Position numbers and translations under genes: made by a program | NCBI GenBank assembly: GCA_022426155.1 | Contig: JAKMEE010000045.1 | Span: 1-36,088, forward strand | Origin: Candidatus Poseidonia sp. | GTDB taxonomy: Archaea; Thermoplasmatota; Poseidoniia; Poseidoniales; Poseidoniaceae | Direction of reading: 5' to 3' | DNA: 36,088 bases | Part shown: piece after piece, positions 15,241 to 23,159 of the stretch | Layout: each line of letters starts with the position of its first letter | Numbering within the stretch: the stretch's first letter is position 1 | Notes under the pieces: generated by a model | Told to the model about the DNA's origin: nothing | The model's input: the letters and a program-made list of their open reading frames with translations, nothing else | The model's database searches: none

Positions 15241-16983
15241 TCAAGCACCTTCAGATTTGGCTTCATGACACACAATGAGGGTTTTGTCATCCAAGATTTT
15301 GGCATAGCCAATCCGTTCCAATTGGACAATAGTACCTATTGGATGTTCATGATGCTCAAGATATCCGTCGGTGCGGTGGATGACTCCATTTGCAGTTTCG
15401 ATCAACGTGGCAGGTCCGCCACATCCATCTGGAAGCCAATGGACAATTGGTCGCTTGTCACTTCTCTGCAATCCTTGGAATCTTGCAATTCCACCATGCA
15501 AGGCGATGTCTGCAAATTCTTTGAGGCGAACTTTATTTTGATGGCAGTCAGACTCTTCCAGAAGAATCGTACCAGTTTCCAGGTTCCAAGTTCTGGTACC
15601 CATGGATGGATGATTGGGGTGGGTTGCAAGTTCAAGATTCCCTGGTATGTCTTCACCCTGGAGTTCAAACACGTTTGAATTTCGTAGGAATGACAAACGT
15701 GGTGCTGTGTCATCTACTGATTTCGTATTGTGGGCGTATAATGTTGCCAATGGGACGGAGATGTCCTTTTGGGTAATTCCCAATTCTAGCCAGAATCCAC
15801 GCAAGGCCTCTGAGGTAATGCCACGTTCTCGTAATGCACCAAGGGTTGGTAAACGAGGGTCGTCCCACCCACCATAAGTTCCAGTTTCAATGTCCTTTCT
15901 CATTTGCGAAGTAGAGAAACCACCCCATTCGTGAACTTTAACTCGTCCCCAGTACATTGTTTCGGGATAGGTCCAGCCAAAATGTTGGTAGAGCAATGTT
16001 TGCTTCCGAGTTGAATCCATAAGGTCCTTTCCACGAATGATGTGCGTGACTCCTTGTGCCTGATCTTCAACAGCAGATTGGAAATCAAGGAGAGGCCAAA
16101 CCACGTATTTCGAGCCAATATTTTGGCGTGGATGTGGGTGTGAGGTCGTATCTTGAAGGCGTAAAGCCGGCCAATCCCGAAGAGCTGGATTTTTCAAAGT
16201 CATATCGGTTTTTACTCGGACAACAACATCACCGGGTTGGAACTGTCCGTCTAACATAGCTTCCCAGAGTTCAATATTTGATTGAGTTGAACGGTTTCTG
16301 CAAGGACATTCGGTTTTCGTAACACGATGTTCTTTGAACACTTCAGCTGGACATTGACATACGTAGCCAAACTCTTGACTCAACATTTCACGGGCCCGTT
16401 GGTAATAGACATCCATTCGGTCAGAGGCAATGATCACTCGATCTGGTTTTCTTCCAGTGAGCCATTCTGTTTCTTCCTGTATTTGCGCATAGGCTTCGAG
16501 CATCGGTGGTTTGACTTTGGTATCAGTGTCATCAAAGCGAAGAATAAATTCACCATCATACATTGCTCGGAATGTACTGTTAATCACCAAGCCGCGTGCA
16601 TGGCCAAAGGAAAGTGGGCCATTGGGGTTGGGGGCGAAGCGCAGGACCACTTTCCCCTTCGTTGCATTGTTGAGTTCAGGCAACCCTTCTCGACGCTCTT
16701 TTGTTTCACGTTTCTCCAAAAGATGTGGGGCTTCTTTTTCGAGCACAGATCGAATTGAATCAAGTCCTCCAGTCTCGGCGAGTTTGTTCGCTGCTTGGAC
16801 TTCTTGAGCGACCAAACCCGTCACTGCTTTTCCATGCGCCCGTAAATCAGCACGCATGCCCATGATTCGGCCGATGACGGAACCAATGGCTCCCTTGCCT
16901 TCGTATTCAAGAGAATTTTGAAGTGCCACATGTCGAATCAAATTCCGTGTGGTCTCATCGGGTTCCCAAGTCATGTCACTCAT
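15241..16983 (-). CDS. gltX: Glutamyl-tRNA synthetase (archaeal type)
   Basis: The enzyme charges tRNA-Glu, and in organisms lacking GlnRS also tRNA-Gln, for later amidation. At 580 residues it has the archaeal N-terminal helical extension and the class I signature FAPNPNGPLSFGHAR (residues 116-130), where HIGH reads SFGH. A CXC...CXC zinc site lies at residues 209-228, and FSTSQMRK (356-363) stands at the KMSKS position, followed by GGWDDPRLPTLGALRERGI. The STS-type KMSKS substitute is common in euryarchaeal GluRS. The C-terminal beta-barrel anticodon-binding domain is present. It follows rnhB by 45 bp on the minus strand and is probably co-transcribed with it and the surface-protein gene upstream. 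Confidence 0.93.
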   Translation of the reverse strand: MSDMTWEPDETTRNLIRHVALQNSLEYEGKGAIGSVIGRIMGMRADLRAHGKAVTGLVAQEVQAANKLAETGGLDSIRSVLEKEAPHLLEKRETKERREGLPELNNATKGKVVLRFAPNPNGPLSFGHARGLVINSTFRAMYDGEFILRFDDTDTKVKPPMLEAYAQIQEETEWLTGRKPDRVIIASDRMDVYYQRAREMLSQEFGYVCQCPAEVFKEHRVTKTECPCRNRSTQSNIELWEAMLDGQFQPGDVVVRVKTDMTLKNPALRDWPALRLQDTTSHPHPRQNIGSKYVVWPLLDFQSAVEDQAQGVTHIIRGKDLMDSTRKQTLLYQHFGWTYPETMYWGRVKVHEWGGFSTSQMRKDIETGTYGGWDDPRLPTLGALRERGITSEALRGFWLELGITQKDISVPLATLYAHNTKSVDDTAPRLSFLRNSNVFELQGEDIPGNLELATHPNHPSMGTRTWNLETGTILLEESDCHQNKVRLKEFADIALHGGIARFQGLQRSDKRPIVHWLPDGCGGPATLIETANGVIHRTDGYLEHHEHPIGTIVQLERIGYAKILDDKTLIVCHEAKSEGA

Positions 16984-17028
16984 GGGCTCCTACCACCAGC
17001 ACTTGATGAAATGCTTGCATCCCTCTCC

Positions 17029-17748
17029 TCAATCAAAGAGGGTTTTCTGAAATGAATGTGAGGCCCCACGAAGAGGTATGTCTCCTCTGCAGTGTGCATT
17101 CCAATAGCGGATGCTTGTAGCCCAACCCCACCGGACATCAAAATCGATTCCATCATCAGTAATCAGCCACTGCAATGCATTGACAGTTGCAGGGTCGCTT
17201 GGGTATCCAGAGCCCAAAGGTTGTCCAATACGTTGAGCCATTGCATCGATCAAGTTGTCTCGTGTTTCTTTAGCCAGGATGCTTGCCATACCTACAATTG
17301 GGTAGTTTTCATCTGCTTTGTGAAAACTCGACATGGTTGAAATTTCAAGTTGGGGTTGTTGCAATTTTGCACGGATTCTCTCCGTGAATCGTTCTGGTTT
17401 GACATCGCATGCATCGTTGATGATGTCATGATGTTGTTCCAATTCTAGTCCGGATAGTGCTTCTGCAAAAGCCTCAACTTCTAACCAATTTAAGCCAGTA
17501 CTCTGAAGAGAAAGGTCGATACGTTCAGGCGTACATACAATCACAGAATGTTTCCAGCCACGAGTTTCACTTTGTTCATGGTACCATGACAAAATCTCTT
17601 GACGTTTCTTTTTGGACAAATCCTTACTGTCTTTGACCCCTGCATCTTTGAGCATGCCCAAATCTTTCTTCGGGATGGCACATGCCGTGACGACCAAGGG
17701 CCCCAAAACAGGGCCTCGTCCAGCTTCATCAACGCCGACTGTGTACAT
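17029..17748 (-). CDS. rnhB: Ribonuclease HII
   Basis: RNase HII cleaves RNA in RNA-DNA hybrids and removes single ribonucleotides from DNA. The 239-residue protein shows GVDEAGRGPVLGP with catalytic Asp7-Glu8, KDSKDLSKKKR, NDACD with Asp112, and SFHKADENYPIVGMASILAKETRD providing the fourth acidic residue. GSGYPSDPATVNALQW and a late RWGWATSIR helix complete the type 2 fold. The start ATG is only 9 bp after the stop of the upstream surface-protein gene, suggesting one transcript. Confidence 0.95.
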   Translation of the reverse strand: MYTVGVDEAGRGPVLGPLVVTACAIPKKDLGMLKDAGVKDSKDLSKKKRQEILSWYHEQSETRGWKHSVIVCTPERIDLSLQSTGLNWLEVEAFAEALSGLELEQHHDIINDACDVKPERFTERIRAKLQQPQLEISTMSSFHKADENYPIVGMASILAKETRDNLIDAMAQRIGQPLGSGYPSDPATVNALQWLITDDGIDFDVRWGWATSIRYWNAHCRGDIPLRGASHSFQKTLFD

Positions 17749-17757
17749 GGAGTGGCC

Positions 17758-20268
17758 TCAAAAATCTAAGTCATCCTCTATTATTGGGGCTGTTGATTCG
17801 GGTAGGGGGACAGAAGATGTTTGAACATGTTCTGAAGGTTGGGATGGAAGGATGGCCTGCGGATCATTTCGCACCGTTCTTGAGACATCTTCGTCAAGGG
17901 ACTTCAAGGACAGATTTGATGGGTGTGGCTGTGCAATGCCTTCGGTTTGGATACTGCTAAGCAAATCATCTGCTTTCTGGAGGGCTGCTTCAGTAGAACG
18001 GGTTTCAAGAACAACCGTCGCAGCATCTCGCAATCGAGGGTCCACTGGTTCAGCGGCAGGGGTGCTATCACCAGCACGTGATTTGAAAATAGTTTCAAAT
18101 GCGTCTTTTGGAATGGGTTGTGCCTCCTTCTGAATCACGGGGGCAACCTCTTCGTGATTTGAATTGAATTTTTCCATCCAATCACCGACTTCTTCACGCT
18201 CTTGATAGGGTAAGATTTGTGACTCGTCCATACGTCTTTGCCGATCGGTGACTGCTTTGTAAATGACCAATCCAGCGAAAAGAATTGCGAATATGACACC
18301 CGACCAAGCTTTGGTGTAGGCCCATGTTGTCGCTGCCATTCCACTCCAATCCAAGGCTTCATCCACTTGTTCTTCTGGTTGCCAGGATTTGCCGAGGTAG
18401 TCGCCCTCTGCGGTATGAACAAATGCTTTGTCAGGTGCAAACTGTGAGCGAATGGAGGTATTCACATAAACGGTCCCGTTGGTGGTTTGGTCTTGTGGCA
18501 AATCAATCCATGCCCGGATAGTGAAATTGTAACCAAGGGGAATGTCGCTCACCTCAAAGGAACGTGGAAATTCCACCCCTTCCTCAACTTCTGCAATGAA
18601 TGGTGGGATGAAACCCATTGGAGTTGCATGGCTTGATTGCAATTGAACCAATAAACCATCCACAGCATTTCCATCGTTTCTCACGTCCATTGCGATGGAT
18701 AAGCGTCCTTTTGAATCAATTTCTTCGACTACATTGATGAAACTCCAGTTGATGATTGGTGCTACACTTGTGTACACTGTAACCGCCCCAACCACTCCAA
18801 ATGTATCATCCAATACCTCAATTTCAACATCACCTTGTTGGAAGGCTAATGCATCTAAATCGGCAAAGATTTCAACAAGGTCAAATGTTTTACTTTCCGT
18901 ATTTTGAATCAGTATGACTTGATTGGGAACGGTAACATTCAGATGATCGGCTGCATCAGCAACCCGTAACGAATAGGTGTTGTATGAGTTTCCTGTATTT
19001 TCTACAGTCAATGTTGCTGAACATGAACTTCCGGGAAGAATTTCTCTGCATCCTTCTTCAAAATAAGTGAGTTCTGCGGATTTTTCACGAATGATTGATG
19101 CTTGAACTTGTGTGGTTTTTGTTCGCTCTTGAGCTCCATTTGGAAATGCAATCAACTCGATGTAGTACTCTCCAGAGAATTCCAATGGTGCTTGAATCCC
19201 TATTTCAATCGTACGAGATTCATTAGGTTGGAGTGGAATTTCCTCTAATCCCCCGAATAAAGCAACAGTCCACCCGCTTGAATTGAAACGGTCACTGGGG
19301 TTCATGCCCTCAAGTGGAACACCATTTTCGTCCAATCCCAACAAAGTCAGATTCACCCGATTCGCTATGTTTCCGGTATTTCTCACTGTAACCGAGAGCC
19401 GCCCATCTTCCCCTGGAGCAAGTGTTGTTTCTGTTTCCACTTCATCGATGGACATGTTTCTGAATTCATTCATCAATAGGTCGAACGACCAAGCAACGGT
19501 GGCTTCATCAAGTCCTGAAATCGCCGTCAGGGTAAATCGTGGACCCGTTCCCTCCAATGGTGCTCCATTTTCTATGGCAGGGATGTCAACCCAGAGATAG
19601 ACGTAGGCTAAACTATCTGGCTGCAGGGTGAGGTGAGACCTTCCATCAGTTACGTCATTCATGTTCCATCCCCAATTCCATCCTGAAGATGAATAGAGGT
19701 CAAAACTCACAATGTCTTCGAACGATGCGTTATTGCTGATATTGACTGCCACCGAAGAGCGAACTTTTTGGTCCACGACAAGTGAACTTATTCCTTCAAC
19801 ACCGAATGATAAATTGGAATAGGGTGCTATGGTGACATTCATCCAAACAGATGCAGAAAAATCAGTGTCGTAGTCCGTGCTGATTGCAAATTGAACCTGA
19901 ATCGTTTGATAGGAGGCGCCCTGATCAGCTCGAATCCCAAAGACGAGTTGGCGGAGATGGTTTGGAACCAAGGTTTCGCTCAACGGTAAAGCAACGCTGC
20001 TCAACGGGGAAGGCATGTTTACCACGGTGATGGTGAATTCTTGATTCACATCAACAATATTGTGAACTGTGATATAGGCGCTAACCGTCTCATTTCGGTG
20101 AACAATCACCTGTTCTTGTGCCGTAATGCTGACGATGTCACCTTCACGACTTTGAGTTGCATCTGCCCCATGGACTGCCGGGATTAATAGATGCAGTAGC
20201 AGCAAGGCGACCAATGCTCTGCTGCCCATGGCCAACGCCACGACATTCACCCTTTCAATGGCTCTCAT
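17758..20268 (-). CDS. Large surface protein with repeated NTGN Ig-like domains
   Basis: This is an 836-residue protein. The N-terminal hydrophobic stretch (ALVALLLLHLLIPAVHG) is a signal peptide; ATG 20229 would give a more standard signal and is an alternative start. About 600 extracytoplasmic residues follow with at least three Ig-like units carrying the conserved strand VRNTGN / VENTGN / VRNDGN and many Asn-X-Ser/Thr sequons. There is one membrane helix (about 650-670), a charged RQRRMDES flank, and then a cytosolic, low-complexity acidic tail of about 160 residues ending DDLDF. The ectodomain resembles CARDB/NEW3-type repeats of archaeal surface proteins and shares the NxGN pattern with the subtilase. 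Likely structural or adhesive. No enzyme motif seen. Confidence 0.75.
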   Translation of the reverse strand: MRAIERVNVVALAMGSRALVALLLLHLLIPAVHGADATQSREGDIVSITAQEQVIVHRNETVSAYITVHNIVDVNQEFTITVVNMPSPLSSVALPLSETLVPNHLRQLVFGIRADQGASYQTIQVQFAISTDYDTDFSASVWMNVTIAPYSNLSFGVEGISSLVVDQKVRSSVAVNISNNASFEDIVSFDLYSSSGWNWGWNMNDVTDGRSHLTLQPDSLAYVYLWVDIPAIENGAPLEGTGPRFTLTAISGLDEATVAWSFDLLMNEFRNMSIDEVETETTLAPGEDGRLSVTVRNTGNIANRVNLTLLGLDENGVPLEGMNPSDRFNSSGWTVALFGGLEEIPLQPNESRTIEIGIQAPLEFSGEYYIELIAFPNGAQERTKTTQVQASIIREKSAELTYFEEGCREILPGSSCSATLTVENTGNSYNTYSLRVADAADHLNVTVPNQVILIQNTESKTFDLVEIFADLDALAFQQGDVEIEVLDDTFGVVGAVTVYTSVAPIINWSFINVVEEIDSKGRLSIAMDVRNDGNAVDGLLVQLQSSHATPMGFIPPFIAEVEEGVEFPRSFEVSDIPLGYNFTIRAWIDLPQDQTTNGTVYVNTSIRSQFAPDKAFVHTAEGDYLGKSWQPEEQVDEALDWSGMAATTWAYTKAWSGVIFAILFAGLVIYKAVTDRQRRMDESQILPYQEREEVGDWMEKFNSNHEEVAPVIQKEAQPIPKDAFETIFKSRAGDSTPAAEPVDPRLRDAATVVLETRSTEAALQKADDLLSSIQTEGIAQPHPSNLSLKSLDEDVSRTVRNDPQAILPSQPSEHVQTSSVPLPESTAPIIEDDLDF

Positions 20269-20321
20269 CTCTTGTGTTTCTAATTCGTAGGTTTCATGAA
20301 GACATTAGCATTGGGACCAAC

Positions 20322-20726
20322 ATGGCACCCATTTGGCCGTTCAAGAAGAAGACAGAAGTAGCGGTTTTGGATGAAGAGCCTCCTGCAACGATTGTCTACA
20401 AGAAAGGCGAAGACCCAAATGCTCGTGAAACCAAGCAAGGGGTTGACGCTGAAGCTTACAAAGATGCTCTCGCACTTTTCGGAGATGGTTCTTCAACCGT
20501 AGAGGCTGCAAGTGACCAATCCGTCCTTTACGACGGTGTCACTTCCCCAACTCAACAGCTTGAACAAAAGTCCTCTGCCCCCAATGGCGTTAAAGTGAAT
20601 CCCTCAGAAAAACCAGAATGGGTGCATCATACCGATGGCTACCATTACAAGAAACTCAGCGATGGTAGTTTTGAGGCCACACCGCATGTCAAGCAAGGTG
20701 ATGGGACCTATGTGCCCTATTCATGA
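20322..20726 (+). CDS. Small acidic hypothetical protein, 134 aa
   Basis: The ATG at 20322 gives 134 residues. A short basic start (MAPIWPFKKK) is followed by an acidic, low-complexity middle and a more ordered C-terminus with WVHHTDGYHYKKLSDGSFE and GDGTYVPYS. It has no signal or membrane segment, though the first residues could sit on a membrane face. A longer frame from 20157 overlaps the divergent surface-protein gene and is rejected. It is divergent from that gene (53-bp gap) and its end overlaps the SRAP gene by 10 bp. Function unknown. Confidence 0.6.
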   Translation: MAPIWPFKKKTEVAVLDEEPPATIVYKKGEDPNARETKQGVDAEAYKDALALFGDGSSTVEAASDQSVLYDGVTSPTQQLEQKSSAPNGVKVNPSEKPEWVHHTDGYHYKKLSDGSFEATPHVKQGDGTYVPYS

Positions 20727-21394
20727 TCTAGCAAGGTCGGAATTGCCCGTATCAACTCTGGACCATCATGAGTGGCATTGTTGACTTTTTTCGAGACAGG
20801 GTGGCGGTCGATCAGACCCACCTCGGTGGCAGAAGGTGTGCCTTCTCCGCACAGCCAATCTTTGATTTCATTGGGTTGTAAAATCACTGGCATGCGGTGA
20901 TGAACGTCTTTGCAATCCTCGTTTGCCTGGGTCGTCAACATTACGAAACTTTCCAAATGATGTTCGTCGTCACGCCATGTTTCCCACACCACAGCAAGAT
21001 AACAAGGCGAACCATCCATCCGGTAATGATACCAGGGAGTTTTTCCCTGAGGTGTAGTCATCCATTCATACCAACCGTCAGCAGGGACAATACCTCTTCG
21101 TCGAGCGTATGCCTGTTTGAACATGGGCTTTTCAGTGACCGTTTCAAATCGTGCATTAATTGGCTCTCGATTGGAAGGTTTTCCCCAAGAAGGACGAAAC
21201 CCCCAACGCATGAGTCGCATGTGCCGGGGAACATTTGATTCGCCATGGACGCCTGTAGATGTGATGACTGGAACCCATTGTTGTGGTGCAACATTCCATG
21301 AGGGCTCAAACGGAGTCAATTCCGAGAGAGGTTCACTTTCCAGTCCAAGGGAAATGTCAACCATTGGGCGTGTTAAGGAAAAACGACCGCACAC
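20717..21394 (-). CDS. SRAP-domain protein (YedK/HMCES-like abasic-site sensor)
   Basis: SRAP proteins bind single-stranded DNA and form a covalent thiazolidine link with abasic sites through the N-terminal cysteine, shielding them from strand breakage. The 225-residue protein begins MCGRF, so Cys2 becomes the N-terminal residue after Met removal. It has PINARFET (Asn80), GWYEW (Glu110) and VHHRMPVIL (His165), the complete active-site set. The protein has the length of bacterial YedK. It starts 9 bp after pheT on the same strand and is probably in one operon with pheT and the GXGXG gene, an unusual pairing for a DNA-damage protein. Confidence 0.93.
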   Translation of the reverse strand: MCGRFSLTRPMVDISLGLESEPLSELTPFEPSWNVAPQQWVPVITSTGVHGESNVPRHMRLMRWGFRPSWGKPSNREPINARFETVTEKPMFKQAYARRRGIVPADGWYEWMTTPQGKTPWYHYRMDGSPCYLAVVWETWRDDEHHLESFVMLTTQANEDCKDVHHRMPVILQPNEIKDWLCGEGTPSATEVGLIDRHPVSKKVNNATHDGPELIRAIPTLLDHE

Positions 21395-21403
21395 GAACTC
21401 ACC

Positions 21404-23149
21404 TCAAACAGGGTCATTGACGACGGAGCGCAAGGCACCTAAATCAAATTCAGCCCCATTCAATGGCACACGTAATTCATACTGCATGGCTATGGCAGGG
21501 TCGATTTCGCCAAAACAACCGACCCAAGTGTCACCAATCAACAATTTAGCCGCTCGACCTGCTAACCAAGGGCCATCGTTCGCCTCCAAAGGTTCAGCTC
21601 GCCAGTTATTGACTCCTAGATCGTTGCATAATGCTTGTATTCTTCCGCGAACGGCAGCAAATCCGCCGCCACGTTCAGCCATGAGGAATGCTAGGCGGTC
21701 ACAGTTAGTGTGATCTCGCACAACTGTTCCCAACTCATAGACACCCTGCGGTAGGTCGTGATGTTTGTTGCTTGCGAGTAATCGAATCAACCCAGGTAAC
21801 AAGAATTGTCTCAGCATGGTGTGGTCCACGGTGATGGGATTGGTGATCATCGTGACCTCATGAGATGGTTTCCATCGCATGTTGGTAAATTGATCCGTTT
21901 CATTGGAGAGTGTCAGTGATTGAATTTGCATGAAGCCCATGCCTTGCATGGACTCCATCAACCGTCTACGGATGTTGTGGTCGGGCCGAGGTTTTGCAGT
22001 GAGTTGAGCACGCGGACGATCTTCCCCGAGGTCTTCATATCCATGGCCGATGGCAATTTCTTCAACCAAATCGACTGGGTGCAGTAGGTCAAACCTCCAC
22101 CGGGGCATATCAAATTGCAGCCATTGATTACCAGGAGAGGGTCGTGCCATGCGTTTGGCATCTTCTTCCTCTGATGTTGGTGTAATTCGACCATGAAACC
22201 GTCCACCCATTCGATTGATTGCATGTTGTAATTCTTCATCAGTAAACGTGCGTCCGAGCAATTTCTCAACGAGTTCTTCGGGTACGAGGTGTTGCTTTGC
22301 CTCCCCCACTGGCGTGACAATTGTTTTATCATCGCCGTTGGAAATCACAACAGATTGAACAGAACCTCCACGCTCTTGTAGTTGGAGACAGACCAACATG
22401 AGCGATGCTTCACAAGCACGCTCATCCCAACCTGTGACTTCCACGAAAAAGTCCCGAGTTTCAGCGGTCACGGTTGTATGATTTCCGTTGATGATGGGAG
22501 GGAATGAGATGACTGCATTGTTGGCATCAAGAATCAATGGGTACGTGTCCATCCCTTCCAAAAGGTGTGCATAATCAATTCCTTTTGGGTGTTGCTCAAG
22601 AATTTCTTTCACGGTCATGGGTTGCTCTTCACCAAGTGGCCTGAACGAAGTCGTTCCAGATGCGGTTATGACACGGAATGGCGGATGAATTGCTTGAAGA
22701 TCGTGAACACCAATTGAGGCACGCCTACGTCCTCTTCCAAGTGCGAAATGGAGTTTTTCTTGATGGTCCATGAGGCATTTGATGAAGGCATCAATTTCCT
22801 CATTATTACCCCCAGTCTCAACGCCCCGGACCACTGCGGCCTTGACGATTGGGCGGACGGTTTCCAAACTTGTATCAATGGACATCGAGATTCCACTTTC
22901 GGTTGTTATCATGTTTGGTTCAGCAACTCTGCCATGCAAGAATGGTCGAATGGCGTATGCGAGGGTTTCACCGCTGAGGAGGTCTGGCCTGTCGGGGAAG
23001 ATTTCAATGTCAAGATTGGTTGCGTCACACAAGTCGATATCAGTTCCCAACAACGGTAATTCATCGCCTAATCGCTCTACATCATGCACGATGCCATGGC
23101 GCCCTAATAGTTGAGCGAGGAGAGATTGTGGGACTGAGATGGTTGGCAT
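21404..23149 (-). CDS. pheT: Phenylalanyl-tRNA synthetase beta subunit (archaeal short form)
   Basis: PheT pairs with PheS as an (alpha-beta)2 enzyme; the beta subunit carries the editing B3/B4 domain and tRNA-binding parts. The 581-residue length is typical of archaea, which lack the extra N-terminal EMAP-like domain of bacterial PheT. Visible blocks are the N-terminal DIEIFPDRPDLLSGE, the B3/B4 region with INGNHTTVTAETRDFFVEVTG, the B5 domain, and the core with HPVDLVEEIAIGHGYEDL and TNPITVDHTMLRQFLLPGLI. pheS is not in the window. The gene lies between the GXGXG-protein gene (10-bp gap) and the SRAP gene (9-bp gap). Confidence 0.93.
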   Translation of the reverse strand: MPTISVPQSLLAQLLGRHGIVHDVERLGDELPLLGTDIDLCDATNLDIEIFPDRPDLLSGETLAYAIRPFLHGRVAEPNMITTESGISMSIDTSLETVRPIVKAAVVRGVETGGNNEEIDAFIKCLMDHQEKLHFALGRGRRRASIGVHDLQAIHPPFRVITASGTTSFRPLGEEQPMTVKEILEQHPKGIDYAHLLEGMDTYPLILDANNAVISFPPIINGNHTTVTAETRDFFVEVTGWDERACEASLMLVCLQLQERGGSVQSVVISNGDDKTIVTPVGEAKQHLVPEELVEKLLGRTFTDEELQHAINRMGGRFHGRITPTSEEEDAKRMARPSPGNQWLQFDMPRWRFDLLHPVDLVEEIAIGHGYEDLGEDRPRAQLTAKPRPDHNIRRRLMESMQGMGFMQIQSLTLSNETDQFTNMRWKPSHEVTMITNPITVDHTMLRQFLLPGLIRLLASNKHHDLPQGVYELGTVVRDHTNCDRLAFLMAERGGGFAAVRGRIQALCNDLGVNNWRAEPLEANDGPWLAGRAAKLLIGDTWVGCFGEIDPAIAMQYELRVPLNGAEFDLGALRSVVNDPV

Positions 23150-23159
23150 CTTTCATCAC

